Made by a program: the position numbers and the translations under genes. A stretch of 64,000 nucleotides of DNA from contig OY821521.1 in assembly GCA_963682025.1 (NCBI GenBank), forward strand, positions 166,777,961-166,841,960, read 5' to 3'. The notes under the pieces are model-generated. The model saw nothing but the letters and a program-made list of their open reading frames with translations, had not been told where the DNA came from and did not search any database. The stretch comes from Cordilura impudica. Lineage: Eukaryota > Arthropoda > Insecta > Diptera > Scathophagidae. Positions 33,201-45,166 of this stretch are shown piece by piece; position 1 is the stretch's first letter, and every line of letters starts with the position of its first letter.

Positions 33201-33930
33201 ATAAGATGGAGAATCAACCAACACCTGGAGATATATGCCTCTTATCGCACAGTTATCGACACGCGTCAGCTAAGAAAAGTAAGATTATGCGCTGCAACAC
33301 TCTTAACAACACAAAATTTCGAATACAGAATGTTGAGCTGGAAGAAGTTAACACATTCTGTTACCTGGGTAGCTTACTAACAAAAACAGGTGGCTGCAGT
33401 GATGATACATTCTTCCGAATCTCAAAAGTTAACCAGTCGTTTGGTATCTTACGACATGTATGGAAGTCTATTGCTATCTCGAAACGAACTAAGATCAGCA
33501 TATATAATTCCTTTACGCCTGCGATCCTGGAACACGATATTGCGCGATATTAATATGATGCAGGTATTCATCAATCGCTGTCTGCGATGAATCTTAAAAC
33601 TCTTTTGACCTAAGATGACTCCCAATATCGAATTATGGAAGCAAACACATCAACGCCCCATCCACATTGAGATTCTAAATCGTAAATGGCGCTGGATTGG
33701 TCACACGCTCCGCAGACCACCTGGCGACATGGCAAAGGCTGCTATAGATTGGAACCCGCATGGAAACACACAAAGAGTTGGGCGACCGTCGCACACCTGG
33801 AGACGGCAACTTGAAGCTGAAATTACTCAAAGCGGCTCAAGCTAGAGTGAAATAAAAAGCCTTGCATCGAGAAGGACCGATTGGAGAGAATTCGTGGTGG
33901 CCCTTTGTTCCTTTTAGGAGCCACAGGACA
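30293..33930 (+). pseudogene. RTE-like non-LTR retrotransposon, inactivated
   Basis: Endonuclease part: LGLCEARWPAAGEF, SGVGILLS, and RDFIAQLG or RDFNAQLG. RT part: FIDFEKACNTLSHHAIL, ASKGVPQAIIRLIQALYENV, VRQGCILSPLLFNIVLD, then GIRWRINQHLE. C-terminus: FCYLGSLLTKTGG, ISKRTKISIYNSFTP, VFINRCLR, RKWRWIGHTLRRPPGDMAKA, WNPHG and SHTWRRQLEAEI. This order matches RTE/BovB-type LINEs. The segment that should hold the catalytic FADD is deleted (GIRWRINQHLE runs into CLLSHS). A 1077-bp tandem duplication and many stops add to the damage. The 3' end abuts a Helitron at 33931. Confidence 0.82.
30382..32535 (+). repeat. Tandem duplication, two 1077-bp units within the LINE
   Basis: 30382-31458 and 31459-32535 are almost identical. 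One difference noticed: GACTTCATCGCGC in unit 1 against GACTTCAACGCGC in unit 2, which changes the endonuclease Asn to Ile. The unit covers the endonuclease and the spacer before the RT. Such high identity means a very recent duplication or an assembly artefact. Confidence 0.9.
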
Positions 33931-34181
33931 TCTATATATATAAAAGAGTTGCGTGGACGATCATCATCGCCCAGCCCAGCATTTAAAGTTTTTAAATTGC
34001 TGCTAACACATACATAAAATTATACATATGCTATGTGTGTTTCATTAAATTTGTTAATGAGTTTGTTATCTTCATTCACAATAATAATAAACCATAAAAG
34101 TATTGGTTTGTGAATTGGCTAAGTTGAAAAATAAAGCTGCCTAGAAATTGCACTCGAATTTCGAGCGCTGAGATCTGCTAG
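33931..34181 (+). mobile_element. Non-autonomous Helitron, copy 3 (complete)
   Basis: Starts TCTATATATATAAAAG after A (33930) and ends CTCGAATTTCGAG, CGCTGAGATCTG, CTAG before T (34182). 251 bp. It follows the 3' end of the RTE-like LINE (CCTTTTAGGAGCCACAGGAC), so it either inserted at the junction or into the LINE tail. Confidence 0.88.
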
Positions 34182-36100
34182 TTTAAAGTTAATTGTCTAC
34201 ATTCTCTAATCAATGGATAAGAAGAACATGCAATTTTGTTAAAATAATTACTGTTAAGTCTTGCTATAAATTCTGTTATTTTTTCGTAGCAAGTTTCATG
34301 ATGGAGCATATGCGTGGGATATCTCCAATGTTTGTTTTTTTTTAATCATTTTTAGACATTTGAAATCCACTCTTTAAGTACACATCAAGTCTAACAAAAG
34401 ACACGATTAAAGTCTTAAGTCAAATCTTAATAAAGCCACTCTTAAAATTTAAACAAATCTTCGATTAAAGTTTTAAATAATCCTAATAAATCCACTCTTT
34501 AAGACTAAGTTAAGATACGTTTCAAGAAGTAAATCAATTATAAAGAAAAACCACTATTAAAGTCTTATAAAGAGACTTCATAAAGTCATTTTTAATGCTT
34601 AAATAGAGCCACACTTAAATTCTTAAATCAATTCTAAATAAAGCCTAAAACAAAGACTTAATAACGCACGATGAATGTCTGAATCAAGTCTTAATAAAAA
34701 ACAAATTCAAATGCAAAATTATATTTTAATAAGTCCATATTCAAATGTAGCCACGATTCAAGTCTTAAGTGTAAAATTAAGTGTGAATAACTCCACTACT
34801 ATAAACTTATATCAAGTCTTAAAGTTTAAACAAAGCCATTATTAAAGTCTGAACCCAAGTTTTGATAACGACATGATCAAAGTCTAAATAAATCCTCGAT
34901 TGGATTCTAAGCTAAGCACGTTTCTAGTCTTAAATTGAGTGTAAATAATGCCACGATTAAAGCCTTTTAGCATGATCTAATAAAACCAATCTTAAAGTCA
35001 AAGGTCAAGTCTTAACAAAGCCACGATTAAATCTTGCATCAAGTCATAGTAAAGACACTCGTCCCATAACTACTATAATACGAATAAGATCGTATAAATT
35101 TTGTTTAGCTTATTCCGATTGTGTTGCTAGTTTATGTATGATTTTGTTATAAACATGTAATGGAAAACGCTCTGCAACAATAAGTCGCAATAAATCTACT
35201 ATTCAATTATAAAATCAATAATGAAGCCGTGATTAAAATCTCACATCAAGAGTATATAAAACCAATATTAAATTGTGAACCAAGCATAAATGAAGCTAAA
35301 TTTAAAGTATTAAAGGCGATTTCTTGTGACCGTAGATTTGTTCCACAGTTTTCACCCGATTTTGACCAAATGTATCTTATTTGAAAGGTATTTCTTTTTA
35401 GCTGTCCACCAGATTTACATATTTTTAAATTTTTACAGTTTTTTGGAGTAAAATGCATTTAAAGTTGCTACAACACATAAATAAAATTATACAATACTAT
35501 GTATGTGTGTTTATTAAATTTGCTTATGTGTTTGTGAGTAGCATCTCTTCATTCGCAATAATAATTTTGTTGAATTGAAAATTAATTTTGGATATAAACC
35601 AATAATTGTACAAAAACCAATAACGACAATAATCGATATTTAAAAAGTGTTGAATTGTGAATTGGCTAAAATTATTTAGTATAACTTTAGGCTCTTTATT
35701 AAATTTAAAAATAAAATTTACTAGAATTTGCACTCGAATTTCGAGGGCTGGGATCTGCTTGTCTTAATAATTAAGTGTTTTATGTAGTTGTAATAAACTT
35801 AACAAATTATCGATTTAAGTGGAAAATCAAGCCCACGATTACGGCCATAAATCAAGTCTCAATAGAGACATGATTAAAATAAATAAAGTGAAAATAATAG
35901 TCAAGATTAAATTTTAATTCAAATTATAATAAGGCCAAGATTTAAGTCTGAAATCAAGTCTTAACAAAGCCAAGATCAAAGTCCAAAAAGAATTTTTAAT
36001 AAGGCCATACTTAAAGCCTTAACTCAAATTTAAATGAAGACACGAATAAAGCCTTAACTCAAATTTAAATAAAGACATGAATAAAGTCTTAACAATATTG
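34182..36100 (+). repeat. Degenerate ~36-bp minisatellite, right part
   Basis: From about 34370 the sequence cycles through AATAAAGCCACGATTAAAGT, CTTAAATCAAGTCTTAATAA and diverged versions. A blank lies at 34182-34370; 35050-35215 is unrelated; a Helitron occupies 35310-35761. Consensus unit roughly 'AAAGCCACGATTAAAG' plus 'TCTTAANTCAAGTCTTAAT'. No reading frame. Confidence 0.7.
35310..35761 (+). mobile_element. Non-autonomous Helitron, copy 4 (degenerate ends)
   Basis: Contains AAGGCGATTTCTTGTGACCG near the start and CTCGAATTTCGAG, GGCTGGGATCTG and CTTG at the end, one base off the CTAG of other copies. It lies inside the ~36-bp minisatellite. The 5' TC terminus is not preserved. Confidence 0.72.
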
Positions 36101-36177
36101 CCCTTAAGAAACATTTTTGTAACGTTTACCAAAATTTCTTAGACTTTTTTATAGTGCACTTTAAGTATGACTATTTA

Positions 36178-36345
36178 TACCCTGTACCACTTTTTAGTCA
36201 AAAAACCAAGTGACTTTACCAAATATAGACGTGCTCAGTCCGTTTTATGATAAAGTTCGAATACTAACCTTTTCATATAAGCGGGGAAAAAATTCACAAC
36301 AATGCCACTCAAATTTGTTTTGTGTTTATTTTCTATACACTCAAA
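36178..36345 (+). mobile_element. INE family A fragment
   Basis: The head TATACCCTGTACCACTTTTT joins directly to body blocks TGACTTTACCAAATATAGAC and CAATGCCACTCAAATTTG seen in family A copies. The microsatellite part is deleted. Confidence 0.55.
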
Positions 36346-37168
36346 ATATTTCATCGTTAAAATTAACTCCAAATGCATATTGGAATAAATGAATCCAAAG
36401 CACTTTTCATTTATTTTAAAGCAACGAAATTCGAATATATTTTGTAACCGAAATATAAAATAATTCGTATGTATATTTATACAGTTTGTTGTGATTTATA
36501 ATGCTTTATAACATTAATAAAACTTATTTGTCAAAATTTGAATTATGTATATTATTAAAACATTAAAAACCGGACTATTACAGTTTCAGTTGAATACAAA
36601 GTATTTTTCATTTATTTTTAAACAATAAAAAAACAACATACAAAGCGGTAAAAATATTTGACAAATCGGTTTTATTTACTGACAAAACTTAAACTACAAA
36701 TCAGTAAAATAAAAATGATTTGTTGTTTTTTTATTATTATTTTGTTTTATATAACAAAAGCATAATAACCACAATGTTTACAAGCATCTGTTGTAGCAAC
36801 ATGTTGTAAACGCCATAAATCAAATTCATAGGTATATAATATGAATTGAAATAAAATTGTTTTTAAATTAACATTTAAGAAAAAAGAATAAAAGAATGAA
36901 TACGAAAATTATTTTAAATCGAAAGTAAAACAAAAACACAAAATGGAAAATACTCTTTATAAAAAGGTATTATATCAATTTTAAATTAGTGTAATAAATA
37001 AACAACACCGAAAAATTCGCTTGAAAAAAATAAATATTTCTTCGGAAAACACTTGAATTTTCATTTGAAACTAACTATGCTGAAAACTTTTTAATTGAAC
37101 AACAAACTGCTAACGTTAAAATTTCATAAGTGTATCCAATAATGACCTCAATAAACTCGAAAATCGCA

Positions 37169-37210
<42 letters not shown>

Positions 37211-37374
37211 GTTAACACATTCAGCGAATATGACAGAGAATAACAGAGTTCAATCACCGACACCAATTAAGTTAATAAAAATAATAGTTGACATAAAATA
37301 CACAACAAAAACATCTAGCAAAATAAGCAAACCTAAACGATAATCATATAATATGAGGATGTGCAAACTAATAA
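36346..37374. other. AT-rich stretch with a (TA)n microsatellite
   Basis: No coding frame. Two related blocks (AAAGCACTTTTCATTTATTT near 36399 and AAAGTATTTTTCATTTATTT near 36598) suggest a small decayed duplication. (TA)n occupies 37172-37209. Confidence 0.45.
37172..37209. repeat. (TA)n microsatellite
   Basis: About 19 uninterrupted TA dinucleotides. Confidence 0.95.
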
Positions 37375-37770
37375 TATTATATGATGAGTTTTCAAAACTT
37401 GATCAAAAAAATTACCCATTTTCGGTCTCATTGCGCAATATGTTAACAAAGTGGTAATAAAACAATACTTCACATCTGAGTGCTTATAAGTATAGAGACC
37501 AAAAAAAGCTTTGGCTTTAGTCAACTTCTCATAGTTGAAAAAGGTGCCATCAAATTTCATGACCTAGTGTTTTTTGGCACAAAAGTGGTCTGTGGCATTT
37601 GCTATTTCTTGGCGAGATTTTATTCGATTTTTGTAGTTATAAAGGTTTTTAGAAAGACAATTTAATATTGAAATCGATTCATATAACAACTGTAGAATAA
37701 ATTTTCGTAAAATCTGAAAAAAAAAGTAATATTTTCCATATATAAACACTTCGGGTATTTTGGGCCCCAC
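37375..37770 (+). repeat. Solo arm of the long-inverted-repeat element
   Basis: Collinear with the right arm 19523-20061, sharing TTTCGGTCTCATTGCGCAA, TTCATGACCTAGTGTTTTTT, GGCACAAAAGTGGTCTG and GATTCATATAACAACT. The opposite arm is not nearby, so this is a truncated or half copy. Bases 37771-37976 hold nothing recognised. Confidence 0.75.
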
Positions 37771-38444
37771 TAGACACCAGAAGGCACCGTTGGATCGAGC
37801 TAAAAAATGGAGACCGTTTTTATTACAGCAAACCTCATATTTGAGACAGCACATATATATTAATTAAAGAAAAATTTTTTTGCGACCAGTCTAGTGTATA
37901 TTTAAAAAAAAGTAACGATGCACTTGAAATTTGTGCGAAAGTGAATTTAAAAATTCTGGGAGGACCGACAAGATTTTTATACCCTCCACACCTCAGTGGC
38001 AGAGGGTATATATAGGTTTGTAACGCATTGAAAAACTAATTTCTGACCCCATACAGTATATATATTCTTGATCCATGTCACAGCTCGAGTCGATCTAGCG
38101 ATGTCCGTCTGTACGTCATTCACAAAAAAAACATTTAACTGAGTTAGGTTGCAATAATATCATTTACCATTATTCCCACCAGGTAGGTATTTAAAATGGA
38201 GTAAATCGGGCACCACTGTGCTTAGATACAAGTAAAAATATGTAGATACCTCTAAAAAAAACATAAATCCCAGTGTGTTTGTTGTAATATTTTAGTGTTC
38301 AAATACTATTTGTACAACAACATTCACAAACAAAATTATGTAATCATACCAACAAACACAAATACCATGAGCTATGTTAGTAATATTGCCACATATTTTT
38401 TTTTTATAGTCATTACGTTATAATAAAAAAAATCGCCAATTTGA

Positions 38445-38935
38445 AAGAAAAAATTAAAAACGAAAAATGGAAAATGGCAAATAAAAAATGGAGAAAGATA
38501 CATGAAAAATGAAAAATAAAAAACTAAAAATGAAAAACGGAAAATGGAAAATTCAAAACGAAAGATGGAAAATGAAAAATTAAAAATGGAAAATTAAAAA
38601 TGAAATGTTAAAAATGGAGAATGGAAAATGAAAAAAGGAAAATTAAAAAAGAAAAATTAAAAATGGAAAATGTAAAATGAAAAATAAAAAATGAAAAATG
38701 GAGAATGAAGAATGGAAAAAAAAATTAAAAATGGAGAATGGAAAATGGAAAATGAAGAAAGGACGATGGAATATGAAAAATGGAAAATGGAAAATAGAAA
38801 CTGAAAAATGGAGAATGGAAAATGAAAAATGGAAAATAAAAAATGCAAAAAGGAGAATGGAAACTGAAAAATGGAAAATGAAAAATGGAAAATGGAAAAT
38901 TAAAAATGGAAAATGAAAAATGAAAAATAAAAAAT
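38445..38935 (+). repeat. Heptanucleotide array AAAATGR with variants
   Basis: Units such as AAAATGG, AAAATGA, AGAATGG and AAACTGA with a strict 7-base step. Because three units make 21 bases, a spurious frame stays open and reads as a Lys/Trp/Asn-rich repeat; it is not a gene. It grades into the AAAAATT array at 38936. Confidence 0.9.
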
Positions 38936-41900
38936 AAAAAATTAAAAATTAAAAATAAAAAATAAAAAATTAAAAATTAAAAATTAAAAATTAAAAATTA
39001 AAAATTAAAAATTAAAAATTAAAAATTAAAAATTAAAAATTAAAAATTAAAAATTAAAAATTTAAAATTTAAAATTTAAAATTTAAAATTAAAAATTTAA
39101 AATTAAGAATTAAAAATTAAAAATTAAAAATTAAAAATTAAAAATTAGAAATTAAAAATTAAAAATTAAAAATTAAAAATTAAAAATAAAAATTAAAAAT
39201 TAAAAATTAAAAATTAAAAATTAAAAATTAAAAATTAAAAATTAAAAATTAAAAATTAAAAATTAAAAATTAAAAATTAAAAATTAAAAATTAAAAATTA
39301 AAAATTAAAAACTAAAAATTAAAAATTATAAATTAAAAATTAAAAATTAAAAATTAAAAATTAAAAATTAAAAATTAAAAATTAAAAATTAAAAATTAAA
39401 AATTAAAAATTAAAAATTAAAAATTAAAAATTAAAAATTAAAAATTAAAAATTAAAAATTAAAAATTAAAAATTAAAAATTAAAAATTAAAAATTAAAAA
39501 TTAAAAATTAAAAATTAAAAATTAAAAATTAAAAATTAAAAATTAAAAATTAAAAATTAAAAATTAAAAATTAAAAATTAAAAATTAAAAATTAAAAATT
39601 AAAAATTAAAAATTAAAAATTAAAAATTAAAAATTAAAAATTAAATATTAAAAATTAAAAATTAAAAATTAAAAATTAAAAATTTAAAATTAAAAATTAA
39701 AAATAAAGAATTAAAAATTTAAAATTAAAAATTAAAAATTAAAAATTAAAAATTAAAAATTAAAAATTAAAAATTAAAAATTAAAAATTAAAAATTAAAA
39801 ATTAAAAATTAAAAATTAAAAATTAAAAATTAAAAATTAAAAATTAAAAATTAAAAATTAAAAATTAAAAATTAAAAATCAAAAATTAAAAATTAAAAAT
39901 TAAAAATTAAAAATTAAAAATTAAAAATTAAAAATTAAAAATTAAAAATTAAAAATTAAAAATTAAAAATTAAAAATTAAAAATTAAAAATTAAAAATTA
40001 AAAATTAAAAATTAAAAATTAAAAATTAAAAATTAAAAATTAAAAATTAAAAATTAAAAATTAAAAATTCAAAATTCAAAATTAAAAATTAAAAATTAAA
40101 AATTAAAAATTAAAAATTAAAAATTAAAAATTAAAAATTAAAAATTAAAAATTAAAAATTAAAAATTAAAAATTAAAAATTAAAAATTAAAAATTAAAAA
40201 TTAAAAATTAAAAATTAAAAATTAAAAATTAAAAATTAAAAATTAAAAATTAAAAATTAAAAATTAAAAATTAAAAATTAAAAATTAAAAATTAAAAATT
40301 AAAAATTAAAAATTAAAAATTAAAAATTAAAAATTAAAAATTAAAAATTAAAAATTAAAAATTAAAAATTAAAAATTAAAAATTAAAAATTAAAAATTAA
40401 AAATTAAAAATTAAAAATTAAAAATTAAAAATTAAAAATTAAAAATTAAAAATTAAAAATTAAAAATTAAAAATTAAAAATTAAAAATTAAAAATTAAAA
40501 ATTAAAAATTAAAAATTAAAAATTAAAAATTAAAAATTAAAAATTAAAAATTAAAAATTAAAAATTAAAAATTAAAAATTAAAAATTAAAAATTAAAAAT
40601 TAAAAATTAAAAATTAAAAATTAAAAATTAAAAATTAAAAATTAAAAATTAAAAATTAAAAATTAAAAATTAAAAATTAAAAATTAAAAGTTAAAAGTTA
40701 AAAGTTAAAAATTAAAAATTAAAAATCAAGAAATAAAAATTAAATATTAAAAGTTTTAATTTTTATCTTTAATTTCTTATCTGTTTTTATATTTTTTTTT
40801 AACAAATTACTAGCTAATTCAGATCAAAATATTTAAAAATTTGCTTATTATAAATAATAATAATTTTTAGCCAAGAATCATTTGAATTTTTTTTAGTTAT
40901 CGTATAACTTCTAAGATCTCAAAACATTGTAAGAGGGATCAAACTTTTGGTATTATAAAGCCGGCTGTGTTAAATAATGAATTTCGTTAGTATTCTATTT
41001 AGTGAACTTATAGGATTTCTACTCTAGTAATTAAATAGTAATCGATTCTTTCTACAGCAGACATGATCATTACTTTTATAAAAAGAAATTATAATGAAAC
41101 TGACCAAAAAACAAAATTAAAAATTAAAAATTAAAAATTAAAAATTAAAAATTAAATATTAAAAATTAAAAATTAAGAATTAAAAATTAAAAATTAAAAA
41201 TTAAAAATTAAAAATTAAAAATTAAAAATTAAAAATTAAAAATTAAAAATTAAAAATTAAAAATTAAAACTTAAAAATTAAAAATTAAAAATTAAAAATT
41301 AAAAATTAAAAATTAAAAATTAAAAATTAAAAATTAAAAATTAAAAATTAAAAATTAAAAATTAAAAATTAAAAATTAAAAATTAAAAATTAAAAATTAA
41401 AAATTAAAAATTAAAAATTAAAAATTAAAAATTAAAAATTAAAAATTAAAAATTAAAAATTGAAAATTAAAAATTAAAAATTAAAAATTAAAAATTAAAA
41501 ATTAAAAATTAAAAATTAAAAATTAAAAATTAAAAATTAAAAATTAAAAATTAAAAATTAAAAATTAAAAATTAAAAATTAAAAATTAAAAATTAAAAAT
41601 TAAAAATTAAAAATTAAAAATTAAAAATTAAAAATTAAAAATTAAAAATTAAAAATTAAAAATTAAAAATTAAAAATTAAAAATTAAGAATTAAAAATTA
41701 AAAATTAAAAATTAAAAATTAAAAATTAAAAATTAAAAATTAAAAATTAAAAATAAAAAATTAAAAATTAAAAATTAAAAATTAAAAATTAAAAATTAAA
41801 AATTAAAAGTTAAAAGTTAAAAGTTAAAAATTAAAAATTAAAAATCAAGAAATAAAAATTAAATATTAAAAGTTTTAATTTTTATCTTTAATTTCTTATC

Positions 41901-44900
41901 TGTTTTTATATTTTTTTTTAACAAATTACTAGCTAATTCAGATCAAAATATTTAAAAATTTGCTTATTATAAATAATAATAATTTTTAGCCAAGAATCAT
42001 TTGAATTTTTTTTAGTTATCGTATAACTTCTAAGATCTCAAAACATTGTAAGAGGGATCAAACTTTTGGTATTATAAAGCCGGCTGTGTTAAATAATGAA
42101 TTTCGTTAGTATTCTATTTAGTGAACTTATAGGATTTCTACTCTAGTAATTAAATAGTAATCGATTCTTTCTACAGCAGACATGATCATTACTTTTATAA
42201 AAAGAAATTATAATGAAACTGACCAAAAAACAAAATTAAAAATTAAAAATTAAAAATTAAAAATTAAAAATTAAATATTAAAAATTAAAAATTAAGAATT
42301 AAAAATTAAAAATTAAAAATTAAAAATTAAAAATTAAAAATTAAAAATTAAAAATTAAAAATTAAAAATTAAAAATTAAAAATTAAAAATTAAAAATTAA
42401 AACTTAAAAATTAAAAATTAAAAATTAAAAATTAAAAATTAAAAATTAAAAATTAAAAATTAAAAATTAAAAATTAAAAATTAAAAATTAAAAATTAAAA
42501 ATTAAAAATTAAAAATTAAAAATTAAAAATTAAAAATTAAAAATTAAAAATTAAAAATTAAAAATTAAAAATTAAAAATTAAAAATTAAAAATTAAAAAT
42601 TAAAAATTAAAAATTAAAAATTAAAAATTAAAAATTAAAAATTAAAACTTAAAAATTAAAAATTAAAAATTAAAAATTAAAAATTAAAAATTAAAAATTA
42701 AAAATTAAAAATTAAAAATTAAAAATTAAAAATTAAAAATTAAAAATTAAAAATTAAAAATTAAAAATTAAAAATTAAAAATTAAAAATTAAAAATTAAA
42801 AATTAAAAATTAAAAATTAAAAATTAAAAATTAAAAATTAAAAATTAAAAATTAAAAATTAAAAATTAAAAATTAAAAATTAAAAATTAAAAATTAAAAA
42901 TTAAAAATTAAAAATTAAAAATTAAAAATTAAAAATTAAAAATTAAAAATTAAAAATTAAAAATTAAAAATTAAAAATTAAAAATTAAAAATTAAAAATT
43001 AAAAATTAAAAATTAAAAATTAAAAATTAAAAATTAAAAATTAAAAATTAAAAATTAAAAATTAAAAATTAAAAATTAAAAATTAAAAATTAAAAATTAA
43101 AAATTAAAAATTAAAAATTAAAAATTAAAAATTAAAAATAAAAAATTAAAAATTAAAAATTAAAAATTAAAAATTAAAAATTAAAAATTAAAAGTTAAAA
43201 GTTAAAAGTTAAAAATTAAAAATTAAAAATCAAGAAATAAAAATTAAATATTAAAAGTTTTAATTTTTATCTTTAATTTCTTATCTGTTTTTATATTTTT
43301 TTTTAACAAATTACTAGCTAATTCAGATCAAAATATTTAAAAATTTGCTTATTATAAATAATAATAATTTTTAGCCAAGAATCATTTGAATTTTTTTTAG
43401 TTATCGTATAACTTCTAAGATCTCAAAACATTGTAAGAGGGATCAAACTTTTGGTATTATAAAGCCGGCTGTGTTAAATAATGAATTTCGTTAGTATTCT
43501 ATTTAGTGAACTTATAGGATTTCTACTCTAGTAATTAAATAGTAATCGATTCTTTCTACAGCAGACATGATCATTACTTTTATAAAAAGAAATTATAATG
43601 AAACTGACCAAAAAACAAAATTAAAAATTAAAAATTAAAAATTAAAAATTAAAAATTAAAAATTAAAAATTAAAAATTAAATATTAAAAATTAAAAATTA
43701 AGAATTAAAAATTAAAAATTAAAAATTAAAAATTAAAAATTAAAAATTAAAAATTAAAAATTAAAAATTAAAACTTAAAAATTAAAAATTAAAAATTAAA
43801 AATTAAAAATTAAAAATTAAAAATTAAAAATTAAAAATTAAAAATTAAAAATTAAAAATTAAAAATTAAAAATTAAAAATTAAAAATTAAAAATTAAAAA
43901 TTAAAAATTAAAAATTAAAAATTAAAAATTAAAAATTAAAAATTAAAAATTAAAAATTAAAAATTAAAAATTAAAAATTAAAAATTAAAAATTAAAAATT
44001 AAAAATTAAAAATTAAAAATTAAAAATTAAAAATTAAAAATTAAAAATTAAAAATTAAAAATTAAAAATTAAAAATTAAAAATTAAAAATTAAAAATTAA
44101 AAATTAAAAATTAAAAATTAAAAATTAAAAATTAAAAATTAAAAATTAAAAATTAAAAATTAAAAATTAAAAATTAAAAATTAAAAATTAAAAATTAAAA
44201 ATTAAAAATTAAAAATTAAAAATTAAAAATTAAAAATTAAAAATTAAAAATTAAAAATTAAAAATAAAAAATTAAAAATTAAAAATTAAAAATTAAAAAT
44301 TAAAAATTAAAAATTAATAATTAAAAATTAAAAATTAAAAATTAAAAATTAAAAATTAAAAATTAAAAATTAAAAATTAAAAATTAAAAATTAAAAATTA
44401 AAAATTAAAAATTAAAAATTAAAAATTAAAAATTAAAAATTAAAAATTAAAAATTTAAAATTAAAAATTAAAAATTAAAAATTAAAAATTAAAAATTAAA
44501 AATTAAAAATTAAAAATTAAAAATTAAAAATTAAAAATTAAAAATTAAAAATTAAAAATTAAAAGTTAAAAATTAAAAGTTAAAAATTAAAAATTAAAAA
44601 TTAAAAATTAAAAATCAAGAAATAAAAATTAAATATTAAAAGTTTTAATTTTTATCTTTAATTTCTTATCTGTTTTTATATTTTTTTTTAACAAATTACT
44701 AGCTAATTCAGATAAAAATATTTAAAAATTTGCTTATTATAAATATTAATAATTTTTAGCCAAGAATCATTTGAATTTTTTTTAATTATCGTATAACTTC
44801 TAAGATCTCAAACAATGTAAGAGGGAACAAACTTTTGGAATTATAATGCCGGCTGTATTAAATAATGAATTTCGGTAGTATTCTATTTAGGGAACTTATA

Positions 44901-44999
44901 GGATTTCTACTCTAGTAAACAAATAGTAATTAATTCTACAGCAGACATGATCATTATTTTTATAAAAAGAAATTATTATGAAACTGACCAAAAAAGGAA
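38936..44999 (+). repeat. (AAAAATT)n array with four copies of a ~365-bp spacer (higher-order repeat)
   Basis: AAAAATT blocks at 38936-40751, 41117-41870, 42237-43255 and 43622-44640 alternate with spacers at 40752-41116, 41871-42236, 43256-43621 and 44641-44999. Spacer start-to-start distances are 1119, 1385 and 1385 bases. The first three spacers look near identical; the fourth has several substitutions and small deletions. Each spacer is preceded by the same variant run (AAAAGTT, then AATCAAGAAATAAAAATTAA) and followed by the same variants (TTAAATATT, TTAAGAATT, TTAAAACTT). Whole array-plus-spacer blocks were therefore duplicated, not just spacers. The spacer contains no reading frame. Confidence 0.92.
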
Positions 45000-45166
45000 A
45001 AAACACTTAACTTTAAATTTAATTGGTATTAGGAATTGATGTTTCAGTATCGGCAATAGTTTTAAAGTGGTGGCCGTACTGAACATTGGGTGTAATATTG
45101 AGTTCAAGACGCAGGTGGAGGGTACAGAAAATTCGACACAGCCGAATTTAACACTCTTACTTGTTT

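Larger units (their letters stand above)
37977..45166 (+). mobile_element. INE-type element whose interior is a giant heptamer array
   Basis: The head TATACCCTCCACACCTCAGT with mirrored CAGAGGGTATATATAG at 37982-38017 is followed by GATGTCCGTCTGTACGTC and the block CCTCTAAAAAAAACATAAAT...GTGTGTTTGTTGTAAT (38250-38292), also present at 62125-62165. Then come heptamer arrays (38445-44640), a spacer copy, and the DINE-type tail at 45060-45166 (GGTGGAGGGT, TTCG-ACACAGCCGAA, CTCTTACTTGTTTT). Head and tail are in the same orientation, so the arrays lie within one element's bounds. Confidence 0.6.

Noticed and set aside
36335..37133. Possible MITE with TACACT ends
   Set aside because: Only six terminal bases match and inner similarity is weak; not enough to call.
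38657..38916. Lys/Trp/Asn-rich and Phe-rich open frames on both strands
   Set aside because: Translations of a heptanucleotide array; three units make 21 bases, which keeps frames open by chance.
38936..44999. Telomeric repeat
   Set aside because: The unit is AAAAATT, not the insect TTAGG; flies lack telomerase repeats, and the array is internal to other DNA.
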